Of a DNA stretch of 64,000 bases, positions 33,410 through 41,543 are shown one piece after another. The translations under genes were made by a program, and so were the position numbers. Each line of letters opens with the position of its first letter. Position 1 is the first letter of the stretch. A model generated the notes under the pieces. It saw nothing but the letters and a program-made list of their open reading frames with translations. It did not search any database and was not told the origin of the DNA. Source of the DNA: Bacteroidales bacterium UBA5536 (GTDB lineage: Bacteria; Bacteroidota; Bacteroidia; Bacteroidales; F082); assembly GCA_002426795.1 (NCBI GenBank), contig DINQ01000020.1:381017-445016 (forward strand). The letters run 5' to 3'.

Positions 33410-34534
33410 TTATTCAGGAATAAGCCGAAGCAAGCGGCCTGGTCCTTCTGTTAATACGTACAGATATCCATCCGTTCCCTGTCGGATATCGCGGAAACGA
33501 GCATAACCCTGAAGCAGTTTTTCAGTTGAAATAACAGTCTCGTTTTCAAATGTCAAACGTTGAATTTGTTGGCCAGCCAATGCTGTAACCATCAGGTTGT
33601 TTTTCCATTTGGGATATTTGTCACTCGTAACGAAACACATTCCGCAAGGTGCAATCGACGGAACCCAATAGTGCAGGGGTCTGATTACTCCTTCAATCAC
33701 CGTGTCGTTGGTAATGATAGTGCCATCGTAGTTGATGCCAAAACTTACCAAAGGCCAGCCATAATTGGCTCCTTTTACTTCGATATTGATTTCGTCACCA
33801 CCTTTGGGACCGTGTTCGTGTGTCCAGATTTTGCCTGTCTCAGGATGTATAGCCATACCTTGAATGTTTCGGTGGCCATATGTCCAGATTTCTTTTTTGG
33901 CATTTGGCTGGTTAACAAATGGATTGTCATCCGGAATACTGCCGTCATCTTTGATGCGGAGCACTTTGCCATTGTGGTTGTCAATTTTTTGGGCATTATG
34001 CATTTCGCCCCGGTCGCCAATGGTGAAGTAAACATTGTTATCGCTGTCGAAAACGATTCGTGAACCATAATGGTAAGATAGGTCGGTCAGAGGTTCGCCC
34101 CTGAACAGGCGCTCGAAATCAACTAGTTGATTACCTTGCAGTCGTGCTCTTGCGATTGCGGTATTACCAACATTGCCTACTGCGGAGGCATAAGCAAAAT
34201 AGATCCAGCCATTTTTTGTATAATTGGGATGCAAGGCCACATCGAGTAGTCCACCTTGCCCGTTTTGCCAGATTGGAGGTAAGCCAGAAATAGGTTCAGT
34301 TTGTAAATTCCCATTTGCAAAAATGCGCAAACGTCCTGGGCGCTCTGTGATAAGCATTCGACCGTCAGGTAAAAATGCCATCGACCATGGATTCTGCAAT
34401 CCATTGGCCACTACTTCAACCTTGATAATATGGGTTGCTGTTTGACTTGGATTATCAGGCGCAGCAGGCTCCTGGGCCGTACAACTTCCAAACAAAATAT
34501 TGAATATGATGAGAAAAGCAATCAGCTTTTGCAT
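33410..34534 (-). CDS. PQQ-dependent sugar dehydrogenase-like lipoprotein (YliI/Gdh-B fold)
   Basis: 374 residues from MQKLIAFLIIF, with lipobox LFGSC (Cys at about 18), so probably membrane-anchored lipoprotein. The six-bladed propeller family is shown by VANGLQNPWSMAFLPDGRMLITERPGRL, GGLLDVALHPNY, HYGSRIVFDSDN and THEHGPKGGDEIN; the last carries conserved active-site residues of the soluble glucose dehydrogenase B family. These enzymes oxidise aldoses with PQQ and calcium. No PQQ biosynthesis genes are in the window, so the cofactor might be taken up or the protein might not use it. Confidence 0.85.
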   Translation of the reverse strand: MQKLIAFLIIFNILFGSCTAQEPAAPDNPSQTATHIIKVEVVANGLQNPWSMAFLPDGRMLITERPGRLRIFANGNLQTEPISGLPPIWQNGQGGLLDVALHPNYTKNGWIYFAYASAVGNVGNTAIARARLQGNQLVDFERLFRGEPLTDLSYHYGSRIVFDSDNNVYFTIGDRGEMHNAQKIDNHNGKVLRIKDDGSIPDDNPFVNQPNAKKEIWTYGHRNIQGMAIHPETGKIWTHEHGPKGGDEINIEVKGANYGWPLVSFGINYDGTIITNDTVIEGVIRPLHYWVPSIAPCGMCFVTSDKYPKWKNNLMVTALAGQQIQRLTFENETVISTEKLLQGYARFRDIRQGTDGYLYVLTEGPGRLLRLIPE

Positions 34535-34603
34535 AAGGTAAATGTTGGTTGTGAATAAAACGAAAATACAACAAATTGGTTTATTTCGCCAATGCAAAAC
34601 AAA

Positions 34604-34636
34604 AAAAGATTCCTGCTTTTCGGCAGGAATCTTTTT
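34604..34636 (-). terminator. Rho-independent terminator after the ROK kinase gene
   Basis: Stem AAAGATTCCTGC / GCAGGAATCTTT with a six-base loop. The A run on the left is the T run for minus-strand transcription. It ends about 28 bp after the kinase stop codon. Confidence 0.85.
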
Positions 34637-34663
34637 AAAGTAATCGTTTTACAACTGATTAAC

Positions 34664-35650
34664 TCAGTTTAGTAGTTTTTCCAATTCTTTATAAACCAGA
34701 GCACTGGCTCCAACAATAGCGGCGTCACCTGCTTTTAGTTGTGATGGTAGGATTTTTACTCTGTTTTTAAAGATGGGCAACAAGTGTTGTTCCATACTGT
34801 CGATAGCTGGCCTAAAAATGTAGTTACCTGCAGCTGTTGGACCTCCAAAGAGGAAAATAGCTTCCGGACTGGTATGATGAACCGTATTGGCGAGGCCCAT
34901 GCCCAGCCATTTCCCGGTGAGTTCAAAAACTTCAAGCGCCACTTTGTCGCCTTTTTCGGCTGCTTCAAAAATCATTTTCGAATCCAATTCATTAAAACAT
35001 TTTTGAGCAAGTGGGCTTGAGGTTGCATTGTATTTCGATAACAACTCGAAAGCAGTCCGTTTCATGCCAGGAGCGGAGCAATACGCTTCAAGATGACCTT
35101 TTCCGCCACATCCGCAGCTTCTGCCTTCGCTTACAACGGTCATGTGACCGCATTCACCAGCAAAACCATCATGGCCATAAACCAGATCGCCATTGACAAC
35201 GATGCCGCTGCCAACGCCGGTTCCAAGCGTATAAACCACGAAGTTTTTCATGCCTTTGGCGCCGCCGTATATCATCTCTCCAATCGCAGCTGCATTGGCA
35301 TCGTTGGTGATAGCAATGGCTTTCAGATCAGGAAAATTGGGCTCAAGTAGCTTTACCAAAGGGATGACGCCCTTAAATGAAAGGTTTGGCGCATGCTCAA
35401 TGGTGCCAGTGTAGTAGTTTGCGTTAGGCGCACCGATACCCAAACCAAGAATTTCGATTTGTGGATTGAGTTGTTTCACTGAATTTACCAACTCTCGTAT
35501 GGCAGTTGTCATGTCATCGACAAAAAGATCGATGTTGCCGTGCTTGGCCGTTGGGATGCTGTCTTTAACCAATACTTTTCCGTCGCGGTCAACAACTCCA
35601 ATTGCTGTGTTGGTGCCACCAATATCAATCCCAATGGAGACTCTTTTCAT
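34664..35650 (-). CDS. ROK family sugar kinase (glucokinase-like)
   Basis: 328 residues. ATP-binding phosphate-1 motif DIGGTNTAIGVVD at the N-terminus, YTLGTGVGSGIVVNG (phosphate-2), GHMTVVSEGRSCGCGGKGHLEAYCS with the ROK zinc-binding Cys set and His, and the late LFGGPTAAGNYI. There is no N-terminal helix-turn-helix, so this is a kinase rather than a repressor. The likely substrate is glucose or a GlcNAc/ManNAc-type hexose. Its neighbours, a FucP-type transporter, glycosylasparaginase and GH20 hexosaminidase, favour an amino sugar. Cytoplasmic. Confidence 0.9.
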   Translation of the reverse strand: MKRVSIGIDIGGTNTAIGVVDRDGKVLVKDSIPTAKHGNIDLFVDDMTTAIRELVNSVKQLNPQIEILGLGIGAPNANYYTGTIEHAPNLSFKGVIPLVKLLEPNFPDLKAIAITNDANAAAIGEMIYGGAKGMKNFVVYTLGTGVGSGIVVNGDLVYGHDGFAGECGHMTVVSEGRSCGCGGKGHLEAYCSAPGMKRTAFELLSKYNATSSPLAQKCFNELDSKMIFEAAEKGDKVALEVFELTGKWLGMGLANTVHHTSPEAIFLFGGPTAAGNYIFRPAIDSMEQHLLPIFKNRVKILPSQLKAGDAAIVGASALVYKELEKLLN

Positions 35651-35686
35651 AAAAACAAGGAATTTTAGTATTTATTAATCAAATAG

Positions 35687-37033
35687 TTAGGCTCTTCTGA
35701 TTTTGCTGCCACTCACCGCATAAAACAAGATGAATGCGTAGCTAACAGCAGGAACGAGGAATGCATAGGTATAACCAAAATTATCAGCAATTCCACCCAT
35801 CAAAGGAGGCAATATAGCTCCACCAATAATCAGTGCATTGATGAGACCTGAGGCGCCACTCAACTCTGCATTGTCGAGGTCTTTCACTGCCAGCGAGAAA
35901 ATGTTGGGGAACATGATCGAATTAAACAAACCGATTGAGATCACTGTCCAAAGTCCAACTGTACCTGTCGTAAAGGTTGTGGCAATATCCAATGCAGCGG
36001 CAACAAGCGCAAAAATAGCCAGTGTGCGGGCTGCTTTGCCCTTGCCGATTTGCATGATGATAAAATTAACCAGGGCGATAGCAGCGAAAGTCCCGCCAAT
36101 TGCCCAGTTCCAGTCGGTAACAAACGACCCGGAAACAAAAGCCAGTAGCAGCACTGGTATGGCATAAGTCAGTTTTCTACTTGTTGGCATGGCCGAGAAC
36201 ATGAACGAACCAAAGAAACGACCTACCATGGCACCACCCCAATAGATTGCAGCGTAGGTTGAAGCCATTTCGGCATTCATGCCGATGCTGTTTTTGAGGT
36301 AATTAACGATTAATCCAGCATTACCAACTTCAGCGCCTACATAAAGGAAGATGGCAATTCCACCCAAAACCACATGTGGATATTTCCAGATGCTTTTTTT
36401 CTCTTTGGTTTCTGTGTGAAGCACAGGAAGTTTGATGGTAAATATGGCAATAGCAACAAGCAAAACAATCACGCCCATGATAATGAAGGGCATAGGGACA
36501 CGTTCTGCTGCAACGGCAGCATCGGCGGGGAATTGAAGTCCTTTGAAAATAGCCACCGATATCAGCCAGGGAGCAATCATCGTAGCGATCGAATTCAGTG
36601 CCTGAGTTAAGTTAAGCCTGCTCGAAGCAGTTGATGAAGGCCCAATAGCTGTTACATAAGGGTTGGCAGCAACCTGCAGAAATACAACACCCGTAGCCAA
36701 AATGAATGTAGCAAACAGGAAAATTGGGAAAGAGGGAATGCGTGCTGCAGGAATATAAATGAAACTACCCAGTGCCATCAGCACCAGACCAGCAACAACT
36801 GTCCATTTATAGCCAATACGGTCGATAAGTTTTCCGGTTGGAATTGACATGATCGGATAGGCAATAAAAAAGGCTGAAGCCAGCAATTGGGCCTCAAATT
36901 CCGACAAAGTGAAAATTTCTTTGACAGGTGCACTCAGCGTGACGATAAAAGTTGTGGCAAACCCAAAAATGAAAAAGATGGCGCCGAATACAGTCATGCC
37001 CAGTGCCATACTATTGTTTTTCTGCTCTCCCAT
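35687..37033 (-). CDS. Sugar MFS transporter (FucP/glucose-galactose type)
   Basis: 448 residues with twelve hydrophobic helices. The N-terminal half has IFGFATTFIVTLSAPVKE and IPTGKLIDRIGYKWTVVAGLVLMALGSF, the MFS motif A region. FLQVAANPYVTAIGPSSTASSRLNLTQALNSIATMIAP is characteristic of the FucP/GluP sugar:proton symporters. It probably imports a free sugar across the inner membrane for the ROK kinase that follows 36 bp downstream on the same strand. The specific sugar cannot be assigned. Confidence 0.9.
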   Translation of the reverse strand: MGEQKNNSMALGMTVFGAIFFIFGFATTFIVTLSAPVKEIFTLSEFEAQLLASAFFIAYPIMSIPTGKLIDRIGYKWTVVAGLVLMALGSFIYIPAARIPSFPIFLFATFILATGVVFLQVAANPYVTAIGPSSTASSRLNLTQALNSIATMIAPWLISVAIFKGLQFPADAAVAAERVPMPFIIMGVIVLLVAIAIFTIKLPVLHTETKEKKSIWKYPHVVLGGIAIFLYVGAEVGNAGLIVNYLKNSIGMNAEMASTYAAIYWGGAMVGRFFGSFMFSAMPTSRKLTYAIPVLLLAFVSGSFVTDWNWAIGGTFAAIALVNFIIMQIGKGKAARTLAIFALVAAALDIATTFTTGTVGLWTVISIGLFNSIMFPNIFSLAVKDLDNAELSGASGLINALIIGGAILPPLMGGIADNFGYTYAFLVPAVSYAFILFYAVSGSKIRRA

Positions 37034-37076
37034 GTTGTTAATTTTAATGTGAATAATGTGTTTTTAAGAAACCGAA

Positions 37077-37084
37077 CAAATGTA
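37077..37084 (-). promoter_or_regulatory. Putative -7 box (TACATTTG) for the MFS-ROK operon
   Basis: Minus-strand TACATTTG 43 nt upstream of the transporter start, in the region divergent from glycosylasparaginase. A CAAA (TTTG) lies only 11 nt further, not at the normal distance. Confidence 0.4.
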
Positions 37085-37252
37085 GAAATTTATTCCAAAG
37101 ATTTTGCCTGCCTTTAACAATGAGAAAAGAATGATGTATTCGTTTTTGGTTAAAAACAGTTGTTTTTTCTGATTTTAAAACAAACTGCTTTTCGTTTTCC
37201 GATTTCGACTTACCTTTAACAACTCAAATAATGTTCATAGAATTAGCACAAG

Positions 37253-38248
37253 ATGGGATCCAGACGTCATTTCATTTTTCAATCTTTTGTAGGAGCCATG
37301 GCAACAGGGCTTGGTTGTCGTTATGCTTATGCCCAGTCGTTGATACCTAAACCCCAACCTATTGCCGTTGGTGAGGCTAAACCTATGGTGATTTCCACCT
37401 GGAACCACGGCCTTGCTGCCAACGAAGCGGCAATGCAGGTTATGCTGTCTGGTGGGTCGGCACTTGACGCCGTTGAACAGGGTGTGAAGATTCCTGAGGC
37501 AGACCCGCTAATTGAAAGTGTAGGTTATGGAGGATTCCCTGATGCCACCGGACGGGTGACCCTTGATGCCTGCATCATGGATCCTCTAGGGCGGGCAGGA
37601 TCTGTAGCTTGCCTAGAAAACATTATGCATCCCATTTCGGTAGCCCGCAAAGTAATGGAAGAAACGCCCCATGTGATGCTCACCGGCAAAGGGGCTTTGC
37701 AGTTCGCCCTCGATCAGGGTTTTGAGAAAACGAATCTCCTCACACCAAAGATGAAAAAGAAATTCGAGAAATGGAAAAGAAGTGGATCCCGATATGCTCC
37801 AGATGCAAATTGGGAAAACCATGACACCATTGGTTTGTTGGCCATTGATCAGCGTGGTGATATCGCAGGTGCCTGCACCACCAGTGGCATGGCATTCAAA
37901 CACCGGGGCAGGGTAGGTGACAGTCCAATCATTGGAGCCGGACTCTTTGTTGACAATGAAGTTGGAGGTGCGACAGCCACCGGAGAAGGAGAAGCTGTGA
38001 TGAAAACACTTGGCAGTTTCCTGATAGTTGAACTGATGCGGCAGGGACTTTCGCCACAGGCCGCATGTGAGGAAGCTGTGATGAGGATCGTTCACAAAAT
38101 GAAACTTCACGATAAATTTCAGATTGGTTATTTGGCCGTGAATAAGGCCGGAGAAACCGGTTCATTTTCGTATGCGCCTGGTTTTCAGATTGCCTTGTTT
38201 CAAGGAGGCGAAAATAAGTTATTGAATGCGTTGAGCTATAAAAAATAG
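37253..38248 (+). CDS. N4-(beta-N-acetylglucosaminyl)-L-asparaginase (glycosylasparaginase)
   Basis: 331 residues. The N-terminus has a twin-arginine-like export signal (SRRHFIFQSF) followed by a hydrophobic stretch ending AYAQ. The Ntn-hydrolase core has STWNHGLAANEAA and the self-cleavage/catalytic Thr in ENHDTIGLLAID (about residues 188-199). GTTSG-like CTTSGMAFKHRGRVGDSPIIGAG forms the substrate pocket. It cleaves the GlcNAc-Asn bond left after proteolysis and trimming of N-glycoproteins. Only 6 bp separate it from the GH20 gene. The transporter and kinase are divergently transcribed next door. Confidence 0.92.
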   Translation: MGSRRHFIFQSFVGAMATGLGCRYAYAQSLIPKPQPIAVGEAKPMVISTWNHGLAANEAAMQVMLSGGSALDAVEQGVKIPEADPLIESVGYGGFPDATGRVTLDACIMDPLGRAGSVACLENIMHPISVARKVMEETPHVMLTGKGALQFALDQGFEKTNLLTPKMKKKFEKWKRSGSRYAPDANWENHDTIGLLAIDQRGDIAGACTTSGMAFKHRGRVGDSPIIGAGLFVDNEVGGATATGEGEAVMKTLGSFLIVELMRQGLSPQAACEEAVMRIVHKMKLHDKFQIGYLAVNKAGETGSFSYAPGFQIALFQGGENKLLNALSYKK

Positions 38249-38254
38249 GAGAAT

Positions 38255-40108
38255 ATGAGAAGTACACTATTTGGTTTATTGATTGTCATGGTGCTGACTT
38301 CGGCTTGCGAGCGAAAAGAGATACCAGACATCAATGTTGTACCAAGACCTGAAACCTATTATGTCGGAGGCAATGTAGTTACGCTGGATGCCGATACACG
38401 TATTGTTTACGAAGATCCAAATCCGGCATTACGTTTCATGGCAGAGGACTTATCGGTTTTCATCGCGGCAAAAAGCACTTTTGTACCGAAAGTACTGCCT
38501 TATAGCGAAGCGCAATCGCTTGGAAATGATATTTTTATGGCGACTAATCTGGCCGACAGTGCTTATGGAAATGAAGGTTATCGGATACGGCGGATGGATT
38601 CGCAAATGTTTGTGATACAAGCCAATAGCCCGAAAGGGGTCTTTTATGGGATACAATCACTGAAGCAGCTGTTTCCACTGCCTTATTTTCAAAATGTCGA
38701 TAAGCAAGATAAGTGGGAACTGCCGGCTACTACTATCAACGACAAACCACGATTTACCTATCGGGGAATGCATCTGGATGTGGGCAGGCATTTTTTTCCG
38801 GTCTCCTTTGTCAAGCAGTATATTGATCTGTTGGCCATGTATAAGTTTAATTATTTGCACTGGCATCTGACCGAAGATCAGGGCTGGCGCATCGAAATAA
38901 AGGCTTTTCCAAAACTCACTGAGGTGGGTTCCTGGCGTAAGGAGACGATTGTAGGGCATCAGTCTGTCCGGCCTAAAGTGTTTGACGGTAATCCTTATGG
39001 TGGTTTCTATACGCAGGATGAGGTGCGCGAAATCGTTGATTATGCGGCCAGCAAATACATAACTATAATCCCCGAAATTGAAATGCCCGGGCACTCTTTG
39101 GCTGCTTTAGCCGCTTATCCGGAACTTGGTTGCACAAAAGGGCCATACGAAGTAGCTACGCAATGGGGTGTTTTTGATGACATTTACTGCACACGAGAGT
39201 CAACATTTAATTTTTTGGAACAAGTGCTTACCGAAGTAATGGATTTGTTTCCTGGCCAGTACATCCATATTGGTGGCGATGAGGCGCCCAAAGCACGCTG
39301 GAAACAATGTAAGGATTGTCAGAAACGCATGCGCGATGAAGGATTAGCTGACGAGAGTGCTTTGCAAAGTTATTTTATCACCCGAATCGGAAAGTTTCTC
39401 ACTGCCCACAACCGCAAAATGATTGGTTGGGACGAAATACTCGAGGGCGGATTGGCACCTGACGCAACGGTCATGTCGTGGCGCGGTACCGATGGCGGAA
39501 TAGCTGCTGCCCAAATGAATCACGACGTGATCATGACACCTGGAAGTCATTGCTATTTCGATCATTATCAGGGTGATCCAGAAACACAGCCGCTGGCGAT
39601 TGGAGGACTGACCAGAGTGTCAAAAGTGTATGCTTTTGAACCTGTTCCCGAGGAACTAAATGCAGCACAGGCCAAGCATATTATTGGAGCACAGGCAAAT
39701 GTGTGGACAGAATATCTTGTCAAACCCGAAGATGTAACATATATGATTTTGCCACGCATGGCGGCTATGGCAGAGGTTTTGTGGTCACCCAAAGAGAAAC
39801 GTGACTGGGAGAAGTTTTATAACCGACTTCCATGGCATTTTGCCCGTTACGATGCATTGGGATTGCAGTATTCCAAAGCTGTAAATGAAATTGGGGTGAA
39901 AATTAAGGATGGAAATGGTCAGCGCATGGTTGAGTTAACTACAGAAGTTCATGGAGCTGAAATCCGTTACAGCCTCGATAATACCCGTCCCGGAAATGAA
40001 TCAGCACTTTACAGCAACCCTTTTAACCCGGGAGACGCAACTGTCGTAAAAGTTCAACTCTTCAGAGATGGGAAGCAAGTTGGGACAGTTCAGGAAAGAA
40101 ATCTTTAA
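38255..40108 (+). CDS. Beta-N-acetylhexosaminidase, GH20, lipoprotein
   Basis: 617 residues with a lipoprotein signal (MVLTSAC, Cys about residue 18). The N-terminal GH20b domain (about 30-160) is followed by the TIM barrel starting PRFTYRGMHLDVGRHFFP. The catalytic Asp-Glu pair is in HIGGDEAPKARWK (about 343-355), with WHLTEDQGWRIE and IIPEIEMPGHSLAAL also typical. A C-terminal chitobiase-like domain (EIRYSLDNTRPG) follows. It removes terminal beta-linked GlcNAc/GalNAc by substrate-assisted catalysis, probably at the outer membrane or in the periplasm, alongside glycosylasparaginase. Confidence 0.95.
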   Translation: MRSTLFGLLIVMVLTSACERKEIPDINVVPRPETYYVGGNVVTLDADTRIVYEDPNPALRFMAEDLSVFIAAKSTFVPKVLPYSEAQSLGNDIFMATNLADSAYGNEGYRIRRMDSQMFVIQANSPKGVFYGIQSLKQLFPLPYFQNVDKQDKWELPATTINDKPRFTYRGMHLDVGRHFFPVSFVKQYIDLLAMYKFNYLHWHLTEDQGWRIEIKAFPKLTEVGSWRKETIVGHQSVRPKVFDGNPYGGFYTQDEVREIVDYAASKYITIIPEIEMPGHSLAALAAYPELGCTKGPYEVATQWGVFDDIYCTRESTFNFLEQVLTEVMDLFPGQYIHIGGDEAPKARWKQCKDCQKRMRDEGLADESALQSYFITRIGKFLTAHNRKMIGWDEILEGGLAPDATVMSWRGTDGGIAAAQMNHDVIMTPGSHCYFDHYQGDPETQPLAIGGLTRVSKVYAFEPVPEELNAAQAKHIIGAQANVWTEYLVKPEDVTYMILPRMAAMAEVLWSPKEKRDWEKFYNRLPWHFARYDALGLQYSKAVNEIGVKIKDGNGQRMVELTTEVHGAEIRYSLDNTRPGNESALYSNPFNPGDATVVKVQLFRDGKQVGTVQERNL

Positions 40109-40114
40109 ATCCTT

Positions 40115-40324
40115 CTATCCGACAAAAAAGTCGAAAACACTCGAAAGGGTGCTGCTGTCAGCTTTAAAGAATTCGGTATAACTACATTTTTTACAGCTTA
40201 CAGAACTAAATTTTTTGTTCTGAACATCGAAAATCTTGGCCAGAAAACTGCCCGTAACCCGGATTTCACCAATTTCGTAGTCACGGTGACCGCATTTGGG
40301 GCAAGTGTATTTTAAAGGTCTCAT
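40115..40324 (-). CDS. Zn-ribbon protein (DUF2082-like)
   Basis: 69 residues from MRPLKYTCPKCG. Two CxxC knuckles, CPKCGHRDYE and CKKCSYTEF, with the intervening GSFLAKIFDVQNKKF typical of the zinc-ribbon DUF2082 family. It overlaps the Arc-like gene by 4 bp and is last of a three-gene set with an SPFH protein. The family is described as a putative nucleic-acid-binding zinc ribbon; no function is established. Confidence 0.8.
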   Translation of the reverse strand: MRPLKYTCPKCGHRDYEIGEIRVTGSFLAKIFDVQNKKFSSVSCKKCSYTEFFKADSSTLSSVFDFFVG

Positions 40325-40497
40325 ATTGATGGTTTTTGTTGATCTTTTTCTTTGTTTCGTCCGGCAGCGCGCAAAGCCTTGTCGATGATCCACTCAATCT
40401 GGCCGTTGGTACTGCGAAACTCGTCCGCAGCCCATTTTTCAACGGCAGCCAGTTTGTCTTCATCCAATCGCAATGCAAAAGCCTTCTTCTTCGACAT
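40321..40497 (-). CDS. Arc/ribbon-helix-helix-like small protein
   Basis: 58 residues from MSKKKAFALRLDED; an upstream start would run into the SPFH gene. KAFALRLDEDKLAAVEKWAADEFRSTNGQIEWIIDKAL matches the Arc-type ribbon-helix-helix pattern (a beta strand then two helices), followed by a basic tail. It starts 5 bp after the SPFH stop codon and overlaps the zinc-ribbon start by 4 bp, so all three are translationally linked. It may bind DNA as a dimer, but no operator was identified. Confidence 0.78.
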   Translation of the reverse strand: MSKKKAFALRLDEDKLAAVEKWAADEFRSTNGQIEWIIDKALRAAGRNKEKDQQKPSI

Positions 40498-40501
40498 AAT
40501 T

Positions 40502-41359
40502 TTATTGGTACAGTGTACCTGTATTGACGATGGGCGACACTTCCTTATCGCCGCACAGTACAACCATCAGATTGCTCACCATGGTTGCCTTCTTGTCATC
40601 GTCGAGTTCTACAATTTTCTTGTCTGCCAATTGTTCAAGCGCCATATCTACCATGCTAACAGCGCCTTCTACAATTTTAAAACGGGCTGCTACAATGGCT
40701 GTTGCCTGTTGGCGTTTCAACATGGCCTGTGCAATCTCCTGGGCGTAGGCGATGTAGTTGATTCGAGCCTCAATCACCTCGATACCAGCGATCTGCAGGC
40801 GTTCGATAATTTCTCTTTCGAGCTCATCATTTACCTCTTCACCTCCTGAACGTAACGTGATCTCAGCTTCGTGGTCTTCGAAATTGTCGTAAGGATAAAT
40901 GCCAGCCAGCTTGCGCAGGGCCGCTTCGCTCTGTACGACAACAAAATGTTCATATTCGTCTACGGCAAAAGCAGCTTTATAGGTATCGCTTACTTTCCAG
41001 ACAAGCACTACGCCAATCATGATGGGGTTGCCGATTTTGTCGTTAACCTTGATGGGATCACTATCGAAGTTGCGTGCCCTAAGCGAAATTTTCTTCCGCA
41101 TGTAAAAAGGGTTTACCCAAAAGAAACCATTGTCTTTGATCGATCCTCCGTATTTACCAAACAGTGTCAATACGCACGACTGATTTGGGTTTACAACAGT
41201 GAAACCTACCGAAAAGAAAATTGCCAGCAGGAAAAAGATCACAAAAACAGGGTTTTTCATTGTGATGATGCCGGCAATGCCAAAAGCAATTAAAGCCAAA
41301 ATAACTACTACCATCAGGTAACCCGAACTGGCGTTTTTTGTTTTTTCTGTACTATCCAT
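40502..41359 (-). CDS. SPFH (band 7/stomatin-like) membrane protein
   Basis: 285 residues. Two N-terminal hydrophobic helices (about 14-33 and 36-57) are followed by an SPFH domain (VVNPNQSCVLTLFGKYGGSIKDNGFFWVNPF, then SLRARNFDSDPIKVND, ALRKLAGIYPYDNF). A coiled-coil flotillin-like segment (about 175-245, AQEIAQAMLKRQQATAIVAARFKI) and a short tail follow. SPFH proteins oligomerise on membranes and organise microdomains or regulate proteases. It forms a tight trio with an Arc-like and a zinc-ribbon protein; this trio recurs in many bacteria but has no assigned job. Confidence 0.9.
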   Translation of the reverse strand: MDSTEKTKNASSGYLMVVVILALIAFGIAGIITMKNPVFVIFFLLAIFFSVGFTVVNPNQSCVLTLFGKYGGSIKDNGFFWVNPFYMRKKISLRARNFDSDPIKVNDKIGNPIMIGVVLVWKVSDTYKAAFAVDEYEHFVVVQSEAALRKLAGIYPYDNFEDHEAEITLRSGGEEVNDELEREIIERLQIAGIEVIEARINYIAYAQEIAQAMLKRQQATAIVAARFKIVEGAVSMVDMALEQLADKKIVELDDDKKATMVSNLMVVLCGDKEVSPIVNTGTLYQ

Positions 41360-41383
41360 GATTATGATATTAAAATGATATCA

Positions 41384-41391
41384 CAAAGATA
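41384..41391 (-). promoter_or_regulatory. Putative -7 box (TATCTTTG) for the SPFH operon
   Basis: Minus-strand TATCTTTG lies 24 nt upstream of the SPFH start. CTTG (a three-of-four match to TTTG) lies 21 nt further upstream at 41413-41416. Confidence 0.5.
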
Positions 41392-41508
41392 TTAATAATT
41401 GCAGGCAGATGTCAAGTAAATTCTTGAATTTTTTTTTGAAATGAAAATGGATTGACCTATCGTTCTCGATCTGTTCAGTTTTTCTGAAAGAGGATCCGTC
41501 AGAATCCT

Positions 41509-41516
41509 TATATTTG
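41509..41516 (+). promoter_or_regulatory. Putative -7 box (TATATTTG) for the GH92 gene
   Basis: TATATTTG lies 27 nt before the ATG at 41544. No TTTG at the usual -33 distance. Confidence 0.4.
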
Positions 41517-41543
41517 ATGTCTTTACTGCAAAATTTTCATCAT

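Noticed and set aside
37253..37290. Twin-arginine (Tat) export of glycosylasparaginase as firm
   Set aside because: SRRHFIFQ resembles the motif but the hydrophobic part is short; a Sec signal is equally possible, so only noted.
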